Notes: generated from the sequence alone by a model not told the origin. A stretch of 10,114 nucleotides of DNA from Bacteroides ovatus (GCA_030844565.1 JAUUNK010000182.1:1-10114); one strand, 5' to 3'; counted from the first letter of the stretch, positions 1 to 6,537 are shown. Made by a program: numbers and translations.

Positions 1-53
1 TTCCTAATCTCTTGCCAAAGAGATATTTACGATGCAACCTTTACGGGCGCACA
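1..53. other. Foreign sequence joined to the broken end of traG
   Basis: Similarity to the TraG family stops abruptly near position 54, after the residues ADYIKFL. In intact relatives, as I remember them, this point continues with a conserved stretch (about YKTVRKFFGE). Here it is replaced by eight unrelated residues and a TAA at 27-29. Read on the minus strand, the new sequence begins TGTGCGCCCGTAAAGGTTGC, which could be the end of an insertion sequence or another recombination junction. Only about 50 bases are visible, with no transposase, so the cause cannot be named. Confidence 0.45.
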
Positions 54-2123
54 TAAAAACTTTATATAGTCAGCCATGCCTTCACGTGCGATTGCCTTCC
101 AAGCCTCCTCTACAACTATCATCTTTCGCACCCCATGCAAACGTCTCATTTTGTTTATGAAAGCCTCCATAATGATGACAGTGACTACCGGAAAAAGAAT
201 TTTATGCTCCTTAATTTCGTCAATTTCAAATACCACAAAACGCTTGTTCAAGAGGTCGAGCTGCTCGTCGGAGTTCAGCAGATAATCGTACTCTCCACCA
301 CGATAATAAGGAGCCAATACATTCAGAAAGTTAGTGAGATCGAAATCCTTCTCGCGGTAATGCTTCTCCTCCAGTATTCCACGGAACTCTCCCTGTACGA
401 ACTCGTAGAAAGTATTAAAGGAAGGAACCAGCTCATTGTCCTCCTTTATCTTTTCAAGGAACAGGTTAACCGCCATTGAGAGTGCTACTTCCTCGGCACG
501 GGTAATGACTTCCGTATCCCTTTTCCAGAGCGACATGATCAGCGTTTTAATGGACTCTTTCTTTTCCAGGTCAAAGACCTTGTCTTCGGTGAAAAATGGA
601 TTAAAAGCTATCGGATGTTTTTCACTATACGTATAATATATGCCATCCCCACCGTTTGTGCGCTGGTGAATCAGGTCACATAATCCCTTGTAACTGTTAC
701 CGATGTCGATCAATATAATGTGGGTATTCTGTTCCCAATACTGTCTCACAAGATGGTTCATAAAAAATGACTTGCCCGAACCGGAAGGCCCGATGACCAG
801 CTTGTTACGGTTGGTTGTAATACCACGACGCATCGGTTCGTCCGAAATATCCAGATGCAGGGGCTTCCCGTTTGTCCGGTCTGCCATCTTGATACCGAAT
901 GGCGACAGGGAATCCGCATAGTTCGTCTCTTCCGTAAAGAAGCAGACTCCCTGTTCGACGAAAGTGAAAAAGGACTCCTCGGAAGGGAAATCGCCCTCGC
1001 CTCCCGGAATACCTGCCCAATACAAGGCAGGTGCGTCAATGGTATTATAACGGGGCTTGCATCCCATCAGGGCCAGAGCAGAACCGGTATCGTTCTTTAT
1101 CACCTTGAGCTTCTCCCGGCTGTCCGACCATGCCATGACATTGCAATGGCAACGGATGGCGGTCAGCCCGAAGGAATGCGCCTCGTCCAGGTAGGCATCA
1201 ATCCACTGCTTGTTAAGTTGGTTGGCTCGGCTGTATTTGGAAAGCGAGTGCATGTTGCGTGCCGTCTTCTCAAAGCGTTGCAGGATTTCTGCCGAATCAT
1301 CGATGAACAGGAACTGGTTGTAAATATGGTTACAGGAGAGCATTAGCCCCACCGGAGCGGCAAAACTTAGACGGCAGTCGCTGCGGTCGGTGGAGTATTT
1401 CTCATACCGGGTATCCGTCTGGACGGAACCGGGAAGATCATCCACATCGGAAAGCGTATGTACGCAGAGGATATCATCCCCGATGCGCATCTCCGACGCG
1501 CTCATCTGTATATCCTTCAGTGTGGTCGTGTCCTGCTGCGAAAGAGAAAAATACTTTTCAATCAATCCGGCCTGCTGCGGTGTGCCGACTATCTCATCGG
1601 TGGTCAACCGCTCCAGACGGATAAAGGCCGAGTCATTCAGGATGCGCTCGAACTGGTCGACACTCTCCAAAAACAGGCTGACCGTTTCTTTGTCCCGGAC
1701 TTCCTTCGGAATTATATTCCCCCGGCAGAGGATGGAGAAATTGCTCTGGCTGCGGCTGCGTTCCTTAGTCGTCTTGGTGATAAACAGGTAAGAGAAATGA
1801 TTTAGGAAAGGCCGTTCATTAAAATGAAGTTCGAAAGAACGGTCCAAAAAACTCATCCCGTCTTTCTGCGTGTCGGCCTTGTAATTTTCTTTCAGAAACC
1901 AGTCCTGGCGGTGTACTATCGTATAATTCGGCAGTACCTTGACTGCCTTTGTTCATGTGCCGTGCATGGATGCATAATCTGCGGAAGTGACCGTGAACAG
2001 CTCCGGAAGAAAGACCTTGAAGCCGATGGTCACGTCCGCGTCTTTGGAGAGAATGCACCCTTCCTCCACGGACAGGATTGGAAACTTACTTTCCAGCGTT
2101 GCGGCTTTTAATATATTTCTCAT
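27..2123 (-). pseudogene. traG: traG, VirB4-like conjugation ATPase, nonsense-mutated and 3'-truncated
   Basis: TraG is the VirB4-type ATPase that powers assembly of the conjugative mating channel at the inner membrane. The true start is the ATG at 2123 (MRNILKAATLESKF), which lies inside traF with a 38-base overlap. Codon 57 is TGA (1953-1955) within the context MHGT-stop-TKAVKVLPNYT, where relatives have Trp. The long open frame after it restarts at Met90 (1856). Walker A GPSGSGKS is near residues 445-452 and the Walker B-like VVEEAW near 667-673. The frame ends after about 698 codons, while the family has roughly 830 from memory, so the conserved C-terminal part after the Walker B region is gone. 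Translation from Met90 would give an ATPase core without its N-terminus or C-terminal segment. Most likely non-functional. Confidence 0.9.
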
Positions 2124-2436
2124 GAATGCGTTTTTTAAATAAGGAAGATATACGTTTGCGATTGATGATATAGGACGGGTGGTACTTGACTGCGGCCAGC
2201 TTCATCAAGCCGTTGGGACCATACTTCTTGTTCAGGTGGAACACCCCGAAGAGCAGAGAGAAAGCGGAGAGGACACCGAAACCGATACAGAACCACCGGT
2301 CAATACCTATCATATAGAAGATGACGAACAGCAGGAAAATGGCCAGCAAGCCCCCGACAAAAAAGTACAGGTATTGTGCCTGCAAGCCGTTGAATTCCAC
2401 GTTGCGTCCGATTCCCTTGTTGATATTGTATTCCAT
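2086..2436 (-). CDS. traF: TraF, small inner-membrane conjugation protein (DUF4133, VirB3-like)
   Basis: This 116-residue protein has the usual size and sequence of TraF of Bacteroides conjugative transposons, such as NINKGIGRNVEFNGLQAQYL at the N-terminus. Two hydrophobic segments are visible (about residues 24-45 and 47-68), followed by a basic tail (KRISSLFKKRIHEKYIKSR). By position and topology it corresponds to VirB3, which works with the VirB4-type TraG. It starts 11 bases after the traE stop, and its last 38 bases overlap the traG start, so the three genes should be translationally linked. No defect is visible, although both neighbours are damaged. Confidence 0.88.
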   Translation of the reverse strand: MEYNINKGIGRNVEFNGLQAQYLYFFVGGLLAIFLLFVIFYMIGIDRWFCIGFGVLSAFSLLFGVFHLNKKYGPNGLMKLAAVKYHPSYIINRKRISSLFKKRIHEKYIKSRNAGK

Positions 2437-2447
2437 AGCCTGCTATA

Positions 2448-2756
2448 TTACAGGAAGAAGGAACGAAGGACTGTCGCCGCGACGATGAGGAAGACGCAGG
2501 CTCCAAACCAGCTCCCGGCGGTTTTACCGGTGTCGGGGTCGCCGCTACTGAACTTCGAATATACCTTAATGGCACCTATCAGCCCCACAATAGCCCCTGC
2601 CGCATATATCAACTTGGTGGCGGGGTCAAAATAACCGGTAAGCATGGATGTGGCCTTTGTTATACCGGCACTTCCGTCCCCTTCGGCATAGGCACTCAGG
2701 GTGGAAACAGCTATTCATGCGATAAGAGCAACCGTCTTTTTAAAATGTCTTTTCAT
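2448..2756 (-). pseudogene. traE: traE, DUF4134 membrane protein with TGA at codon 14
   Basis: The gene reads from ATG 2756 as MKRHFKKTVALIA-stop-IAVSTLSAYAEGDGSAG and then the conserved family core (YFDPATKLIYAAGAIVGLIG, FSSGDPDTGKTAGSWFGAC). That is a signal peptide followed by two membrane segments (about residues 44-61 and 81-100), 102 codons in all. TraE is a small VirB2-like or accessory channel protein by size and topology. The TGA at 2715-2717 falls in the hydrophobic core of the signal peptide, and I infer that the ancestral codon was TGG or another hydrophobic codon. The next ATG in frame is codon 38 (2645). It would give a 65-residue protein that lacks the signal peptide but keeps both membrane segments. 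Confidence 0.85.
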
Positions 2757-2803
2757 ATACAATCTAATTTTTTAATGTGAATAAAAACCTTGTTTCAAAC
2801 AAA

Positions 2804-2827
2804 CCGCAGGAAGTTTCCTGCCTGCGG
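2804..2827 (-). promoter_or_regulatory. GC-rich hairpin before traE, possible attenuator
   Basis: On the minus strand CCGCAGG pairs with CCTGCGG over a 10-base loop. The overlapping sequence GCAGGAA-AC-TTCCTGC forms a second stem that uses the same 3' arm, so the two foldings exclude each other. The hairpin lies 33 bases after the last short peptide ORF and 47 bases before the traE ATG. It is followed by only a broken T-tract (TTTGTTTG), so a weak terminator or attenuator is possible, as is a simple RNA-stabilising stem. No conserved riboswitch class is recognised. Confidence 0.45.
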
Positions 2828-2860
2828 ATTTGTCCTTGCAACCACGATGTCTTTTTAGGA

Positions 2861-2887
2861 TCAACCTGAGTCATAGTAACCAATCAT
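2861..2887 (-). CDS. 8-residue peptide MIGYYDSG (array member 4)
   Basis: ATG ATT GGT TAC TAT GAC TCA GGT TGA. It has the best ribosome site of the array: GGAGG with six bases to the ATG. It differs from the others by synonymous changes in Tyr (TAC), Asp (GAC) and Ser (TCA, the only non-TCC serine codon), which is the strongest single argument that the peptide sequence is what is conserved. The stop is followed by TCC TAA. The pre-traE hairpin begins 33 bases further on. Confidence 0.65.
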   Translation of the reverse strand: MIGYYDSG

Positions 2888-2950
2888 AGATACCTCCGTT
2901 TTTAAGGGGTTAATCACTCTTTTAATGTTCGCTCCGGTAAAGGGTAAGGA

Positions 2951-2977
2951 TCAACCGGAATCATAGAAGCCTCTCAT
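2951..2977 (-). CDS. 8-residue peptide MRGFYDSG (array member 3)
   Basis: ATG AGA GGC TTC TAT GAT TCC GGT TGA, preceded by AAAAGGAAG about a dozen bases upstream. Starts with MR like member 1 and ends FYDSG. It is in the same reading frame as member 4, 90 bases downstream, and no stop other than its own TGA lies between them. Readthrough of that one codon would therefore join the two peptides into one chain. Confidence 0.6.
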   Translation of the reverse strand: MRGFYDSG

Positions 2978-3038
2978 ATATCTATATCTTCCTTTTAACA
3001 GGTTATACACTACGTTTCAAGAACCCGTCCTGCCCGGA

Positions 3039-3065
3039 TCAACCGGAGTCAAAGAAATCTATCAT
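3039..3065 (-). CDS. 8-residue peptide MIDFFDSG (array member 2)
   Basis: ATG ATA GAT TTC TTT GAC TCC GGT TGA. Compared with member 1 it uses Phe-Phe for Tyr-Tyr and GAC for GAT, which keeps the chemical pattern while changing the DNA. The upstream region is A-rich (AAAAAGACGAAAAAGC) with no clear Shine-Dalgarno sequence, making this the weakest initiation site of the four. After the stop come TCC and GGG, as in member 1. Confidence 0.55.
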   Translation of the reverse strand: MIDFFDSG

Positions 3066-3119
3066 GCTTTTTCGTCTTTTTAGGTTATACATTCTGTTTT
3101 AAAACTCGCTGCACCCGGA

Positions 3120-3146
3120 TCAACCGGAATCATAATACTGTCTCAT
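3120..3146 (-). CDS. 8-residue peptide MRQYYDSG (array member 1)
   Basis: ATG AGA CAG TAT TAT GAT TCC GGT TGA, with AAGGA just upstream of the ATG. It starts 19 bases after the traD stop and is the promoter-proximal member of the four-ORF array. It shares the Y/F-Y/F-D-S-G ending with the other three. The function is unknown: it could be a leader peptide, a ribosome-stalling peptide or the precursor of a modified small molecule. Coding is inferred from the conserved pattern; translation is not proven. Confidence 0.6.
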   Translation of the reverse strand: MRQYYDSG

Positions 3147-3165
3147 ATTCCTTACTTGTTCTATT

Positions 3166-3918
3166 TTATTGGGGCACATGCTCCGTAATATCAAATTCCC
3201 GGAGAATGTCGTCCCTATTCTTTCCAGTCAATAAATGGGGTTCACCCCGGTCTACATACAAACGCATATAGCGTTTCAGTTTATCGCTGCTTCCCAAGAC
3301 GCTCGCCTGCAGTACCCTTTCCATGTTCGTGCCTTCCAGCTTTTGGAAAGTCTGCCGGGCCTGTTCCTGTTCCGCTTCCGTAAGTTCGTCCGATGCCATT
3401 GCTTTCTCAATCATATCCATATCGTCAAAGGTGACACCGGTTGCCCGGTGGGGATTGCTCCGCTGTACGTATCCCGTAATCTCGTAGCGTTCGGGAATCT
3501 CCTCTTTTTCTTCACCGGAAGAAGGAGAGGGCTCCTGCATATAATCAATTTCAGGATAATTCAGTTTTTGAAAAAGAGCCGGAACTTCCGGGAATTTCGT
3601 ATTCTTATCAAGGGGTTCGTGTACTCGGAGAACCGGCTCTGTTTTCTTTTCGGGAGTAAAGGTATCACTCTTTTCTATGCCTGATTCAGGCTGTCCGCTA
3701 TTGTCATCTATTGTCAGTGAATGTCGCATTTGGTATCGGCTTTTGCCTATTATTCCCGCCTGAGACGGAGCAATTGCCGGATGGATGGCGGCAGGTGCAG
3801 TCCGACGTTCCTTCTTGTCCTTTCTGCCTCTCCATGTGAAAATGCTGCCTGTATGCACATACTTTTCAATGCTCAGGTAAGAGGCATAGATGAACAGGAT
3901 AATAAAAAGGTATTCCAT
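3166..3918 (-). CDS. traD: TraD, conjugation protein of Bacteroides conjugative transposons
   Basis: This 250-residue protein has the layout of TraD in CTnDOT-like elements: one N-terminal membrane segment (EYLFIILFIYASYLSIEKY, residues 2-20), a basic stretch (RGRKDKKERR), the conserved IIGKSRYQMRHS block near residues 56-67, a long acidic and low-complexity middle (ES, EP and EE runs), and a helical C-terminal region that ends FDITEHVPQ. It is probably anchored in the inner membrane with a cytoplasmic tail; its biochemical role in transfer is not established. It starts four bases after the DUF3408 gene, with AAGGA immediately upstream of the ATG, and is followed after 19 bases by the first short peptide ORF. 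Intact. Confidence 0.75.
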   Translation of the reverse strand: MEYLFIILFIYASYLSIEKYVHTGSIFTWRGRKDKKERRTAPAAIHPAIAPSQAGIIGKSRYQMRHSLTIDDNSGQPESGIEKSDTFTPEKKTEPVLRVHEPLDKNTKFPEVPALFQKLNYPEIDYMQEPSPSSGEEKEEIPERYEITGYVQRSNPHRATGVTFDDMDMIEKAMASDELTEAEQEQARQTFQKLEGTNMERVLQASVLGSSDKLKRYMRLYVDRGEPHLLTGKNRDDILREFDITEHVPQ

Positions 3919-3922
3919 GTCC

Positions 3923-4336
3923 TTATGATTTTAGTGATTGGTAATACTTCTCCAGCACAGCGTTTATCAATCCGCCGTTCTCTTCGAAATGATGTGCCAG
4001 CACCTGGTTTACAAAACCGGCTACGGTCACCTCGCCACGTCCCACCGCCCATACCAAGGAAGAGATGCGGCGATGCAGGTCGGCATCGATATGCAATGAT
4101 TTACGGGATTTGGTCCTGACCGTATTCAGGAAGGATGCCCTGTAAGCGTCGATTTCCCCGGTGGTAAAGACCGGAGCTTCGCTACTCCCGGCAATCTCCT
4201 CTGCCGTATCCTCCGGCTTAGGGGATACACTCGTTGCAGGGGAGTCCGGTCGTATCGTCCCTTTCCTGGCGACAATATCCAATATGGCCTTCTCATCAAT
4301 GCTCCGAGGGTCAAATTTCTTTTTTCCGCTGTCCAT
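3923..4336 (-). CDS. DUF3408 protein, TraB/TraC type
   Basis: The chosen start ATG 4336 (MDSGKKKFDPRSIDEKAI) gives 137 residues. It has AAAGGA seven bases upstream and follows the traA stop by 11 bases. The longer frame that begins at 4387 overlaps traA and is less likely. The C-terminal half (KSLHIDADLHRRISSLVWAV, then VAGFVNQVLAHHFEENGGLI) matches the DUF3408 pattern of TraB/TraC in CTnDOT-like elements, which resembles a ribbon-helix-helix DNA-binding fold: a short strand with basic and hydrophobic residues and two helices. The N-terminal half is Pro/Glu-rich and probably disordered. With the ParA-like neighbour it may act like a centromere-binding partner or operon repressor; that is inference. 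CTnDOT has two such genes and only one is seen here. Confidence 0.75.
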   Translation of the reverse strand: MDSGKKKFDPRSIDEKAILDIVARKGTIRPDSPATSVSPKPEDTAEEIAGSSEAPVFTTGEIDAYRASFLNTVRTKSRKSLHIDADLHRRISSLVWAVGRGEVTVAGFVNQVLAHHFEENGGLINAVLEKYYQSLKS

Positions 4337-4347
4337 AATTCCTTTTA

Positions 4348-5127
4348 TTATAAGGTATGGGAGGCATCCAGATGTGTTACGGCACATAACTCCTCTATCA
4401 GTTCACAGAGACCCGAACCTTTTATCTGGCGGTTGTCGGGAGGGAACAGTGTGGAACGGAAGATACTGTTCTTCAGGGAGCTCAACTCCTTGTTATAGCG
4501 TTTGGTATCCGGTATCCGTGACTCCAGCAGGTGTAACTCCGCTTTTTGTATGACACGGTTCCAGGACTCGTAGCTTTCTGTCCGTTCACGCTTGTCGACC
4601 ATGTTCCAGAAAAGATAGATGCCTTTCAGGTTACAGTTGTGCCTGGCAATCAGTTCTTCCTCCACCACCTCGGCAAACTGGAGGGAACTCTGCATGACGA
4701 CATTATCGGCCTTTAGGGGGATGAAAATGTAATCTATTGCGGAAATGGTATGGACAACCCCTTCGCTGCGGAGGGTTCCCGGAAGGTCGAACAGTACGAC
4801 ATCAAAGACGGCATCCTGCTCTTCGATGTAGCGGTACAGGTCTTCTATCGCTTTCTCCGGATTGCTTTTGATTACCGGATAGGAACGTTTCCGGATTTGT
4901 TCATGCTGCCGGTAGAGGACCACTTTGAGAAAATCACTTTCCTGCACGCTTTCTATGTCCCGGTCACGCATCCGGGAGATGCTGTGCTGGGGGGAGTCGC
5001 AATCCACGACACCCACCTTCAAACCTTTCTGGTAGTGAAGGATACTGGCCACCAGAACTGTGAAGGCAGACTTTCCGACTCCTCCTTTCTGGCTGGCAAA
5101 GGCAATTAATAACGGTTCTTTTTTCAT
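4348..5127 (-). CDS. traA: TraA, ParA/MinD-family ATPase of the transfer operon
   Basis: This 259-residue protein opens with a deviant Walker A box (SQKGGVGKS; signature Lys14 and P-loop Lys19), then VVDCDSP (Asp42, Asp44) and a Walker B-like VLFDLPG near residue 110. These mark the ParA/Soj family, which binds DNA in its ATP form. In Bacteroides conjugative transposons the first gene of the tra operon is of this type. Its exact role, whether element maintenance, relaxosome placement or regulation, is not settled. The ATG at 5127 has an A/G-rich site (AAAGAAAG) a few bases upstream. No perfect -7 box is seen in the 185 bases of leader. The gene is complete and followed closely by the DUF3408 gene, as expected for a par-like pair. 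Confidence 0.85.
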   Translation of the reverse strand: MKKEPLLIAFASQKGGVGKSAFTVLVASILHYQKGLKVGVVDCDSPQHSISRMRDRDIESVQESDFLKVVLYRQHEQIRKRSYPVIKSNPEKAIEDLYRYIEEQDAVFDVVLFDLPGTLRSEGVVHTISAIDYIFIPLKADNVVMQSSLQFAEVVEEELIARHNCNLKGIYLFWNMVDKRERTESYESWNRVIQKAELHLLESRIPDTKRYNKELSSLKNSIFRSTLFPPDNRQIKGSGLCELIEELCAVTHLDASHTL

Positions 5128-5239
5128 ACGCTTTCTTTATATAATCAGATAAAAATATAATGCTGTAAAACTGTAATGCTTATAATTGTATATCGTTCTA
5201 CACTGCAAAAGAAAGGAATGCCGGGAAAAGATGAAATAC

Positions 5240-5278
5240 CCTGTCACGGATAGTCATGGATAGTCAGGAATTGACAGG
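5240..5278. promoter_or_regulatory. Inverted and direct repeats upstream of traA, possible operator
   Basis: CCTGTCA (5240-5246) and TGACAGG (5272-5278) form an inverted repeat that encloses two copies of GGATAGTCA (5248-5256 and 5258-5266), ten bases apart. Ten-base spacing puts the copies on the same DNA face. The block lies about 110 bases before the traA start and just after the terminator of the upstream unit, where a tra operon promoter or operator would be expected. The binding protein is unknown; the DUF3408 and ParA-like products are candidates. The rest of 5128-5311 is AT-rich and shows no gene. Confidence 0.35.
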
Positions 5279-5311
5279 AGGAAACGCCGTCAGGCAGACA
5301 GGAAAGGTTGC

Positions 5312-5353
5312 AATGAAAAAAGAAAAATCCCTGCCTCATCTTTGAAGCAGGGA
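5312..5353 (-). terminator. Rho-independent terminator of the amidoligase unit
   Basis: On the minus strand TCCCTGC and GCAGGGA form a perfect 7-bp stem (5353-5347 and 5334-5328) with a 12-base loop, followed at once by TTTTTCTTTTTT. It lies 24 bases after the stop of the 75-residue gene and separates this unit from traA, so traA should have its own promoter. Confidence 0.85.
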
Positions 5354-5377
5354 CTAATAATAAAGGAGCGATACCGG

Positions 5378-5605
5378 TTACCGGACGTAACCGGCGGCTT
5401 GCAAGTCCGTCAGGAAATGTTCAGGGGTATCGGTGGCAACTGACACGCCATGCAGCTCCCCGTAACGCCGGGCAAAGTTCTCCATATACTCCTGATCCGT
5501 GCAATCATAGTCGAACCGGCTCCCCTCACGGAGCAGCCGGACGAACTCTTCCGGGCTGGCGGCGGTTATCTGACCGCCATCCAGCAAATGATAAGTCTGT
5601 ATCAT
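5378..5605 (-). CDS. 75-residue protein coupled to the amidoligase, function unknown
   Basis: Its start ATG overlaps the amidoligase stop (ATGA, 5602-5605), so translation is almost certainly coupled. The sequence is acidic and soluble, with no membrane segment: MIQTYHLLDGGQITAASPEE, then a helix rich in charged residues (EEFVRLLREGSRF), then the tyrosine/aspartate-rich stretch YDCTDQEYMENFARRYGELHG, and a C-terminus LTDLQAAGYVR. I do not recognise a named domain. Tight coupling suggests an accessory subunit, substrate-binding partner or acceptor for the ligase. Its C-terminal GYVR does not look like a simple Gly-Gly conjugation tail. The terminator follows directly. Confidence 0.7.
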   Translation of the reverse strand: MIQTYHLLDGGQITAASPEEFVRLLREGSRFDYDCTDQEYMENFARRYGELHGVSVATDTPEHFLTDLQAAGYVR

Positions 5606-6537
5606 ACCGCTAACTTTTTAGTTCTAAGTTTAAAAAATAATTTCTGTTTCCCGTCCAGGAAGGGTAACTCCTCCAATGTCATCCGGCTGGGAAGGCTGGA
5701 TCTTTTCGCAAAGGTAATTAATCCGTTCAAGAACCGGATCCAATTCTCCATCTTTGTGAAATTGGTCGTACCGGAATGCTGGCGGAACTCAACGGTCCGG
5801 TGCCTAGAATAAGCCTCAAAATTGACCTTGTGGTATCGGTCATTATTAAAGACCTCCCGCAGGCCGTCTATCGTCCTTACCGATTTGATTCTCTCGTCGG
5901 AAACACCGGAGAGGGTTTTGCAGTAGGTATTGTTCCGGCGTGTCCTTGGCATAAAGGCATCAATCAGGTGTTCGAGATGCTTGTAGGTCAAAGTCAGATT
6001 CTTCCAGGTGTCCAGATTGAAACCAGCCGCATCCATATGGACATGGAACCCGCAACTGTCATTCACTTTTGCATTACAGATGTCAAGCACCCAGCATACC
6101 GTTTCCAGCTCTTTCAGGCCATTCTCACCCACCAGTATCGGGCTGACCAGCTCGAAAGTATTATTTCCCTGCAGGCTGCTGTCCGTCACCAGCTTCCAAT
6201 GATCCCTGGTCGTGTGGTTATAACCCTCAACGGCAACATGGATACCGGCCTCCCTCAATTCGCGTGCCAGTCTTTCCATATTACAGTTATAGGCTTCAAT
6301 CTCAATACCGAACTTGTGGGTGAAGGTGTAATCCATCAGGGTGGTTGCTGCCCTGTTCAGCAAGACTCCACCTTCTCTTTCAAGCATTTTCTTCTCAACA
6401 TTATATACAAAACCATAGTTGCCACGTGTCACCAAATCGGCAATTTCCCTGCGCATCAGGCCCAGACGGAGCAGCTGCTCAATCTTGCTCGTCTTGGTGG
6501 TACTCTGTTCTAAGATATTTCTAACTTGTTCGTTCAT
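5602..6537 (-). CDS. Putative amidoligase (Amidoligase_2 family)
   Basis: This 311-residue protein has the marks of the Amidoligase_2 family, COOH-NH2 ligases with a glutamine-synthetase-like fold: FGIEIE (residues 76-81), KLVTDSSL (115-122) and FELVSPIL (128-135), CGFHVHMDA (162-170) and VEFRQHSGT (249-257). The Glu and His residues in these motifs are the expected metal, ATP and catalytic residues. The first 70 residues resemble a small helical domain (KIEQLLRLGLMRREIADLVT) with a helix-turn-helix-like look, which may bind DNA or a substrate. The family is predicted to form amide or isopeptide bonds, and the substrate here is unknown. ATG 6537 has AAAGGA ten bases upstream. It is the first gene of a two-gene unit with its own terminator. 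No frame damage. Confidence 0.8.
   Translation of the reverse strand: MNEQVRNILEQSTTKTSKIEQLLRLGLMRREIADLVTRGNYGFVYNVEKKMLEREGGVLLNRAATTLMDYTFTHKFGIEIEAYNCNMERLARELREAGIHVAVEGYNHTTRDHWKLVTDSSLQGNNTFELVSPILVGENGLKELETVCWVLDICNAKVNDSCGFHVHMDAAGFNLDTWKNLTLTYKHLEHLIDAFMPRTRRNNTYCKTLSGVSDERIKSVRTIDGLREVFNNDRYHKVNFEAYSRHRTVEFRQHSGTTNFTKMENWIRFLNGLITFAKRSSLPSRMTLEELPFLDGKQKLFFKLRTKKLAV

Larger units (their letters stand above)
2861..3146 (-). repeat. Tandem array of four short peptide ORF units
   Basis: Four units spaced 81, 88 and 90 bases apart (start to start) fill most of the traD-traE gap. Each holds a 27-base ORF ending GG(T)TGATCC on the minus strand, and the second to fourth share a leader resembling TAACC-TTAAAA-purine-rich site-ATG. 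Conservation is strongest in codons 4-8 and the six bases TGATCC. The sequence between ORFs is only loosely alike. Differences inside the ORFs are mostly synonymous or Phe/Tyr exchanges, which points to selection on a peptide and not simply recent DNA duplication. Confidence 0.8.

Noticed and set aside
27..53. CTnDOT-type attachment core (GTAnnTTTGC) in the junction sequence
   Set aside because: GTAAAGGTTGC on the minus strand is one base too long and does not match the core.
76..1805. Several plus-strand ORFs of 66-163 residues opposite traG
   Set aside because: They lie entirely inside the conserved traG frame on the other strand, have no ribosome sites and no recognisable domains: shadows of the real gene.
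2858..3134. CRISPR array (GGATCAACCGGAATCATA repeats at 81-90 base spacing)
   Set aside because: Repeats are short, diverged and encode 8-residue ORFs with ribosome sites; spacers are partly alike and there is no cas gene.
2858..3134. Iterons or protein-binding repeats as the only explanation
   Set aside because: The changes within repeats respect codons (synonymous or Phe/Tyr), and the ATG and stop positions are fixed, which pure DNA sites do not need. A dual role is still possible.
4336..4387. Upstream start (MCRNTSGCLPYLIIKGI) for the DUF3408 gene
   Set aside because: It overlaps the end of traA, is not similar to family N-termini and has no ribosome site, whereas ATG 4336 has AAAGGA.
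5776..6513. A 245-residue plus-strand ORF opposite the amidoligase
   Set aside because: The minus-strand frame carries complete family motifs; the plus-strand product is low in any domain-like feature and results from GC-rich antisense reading.
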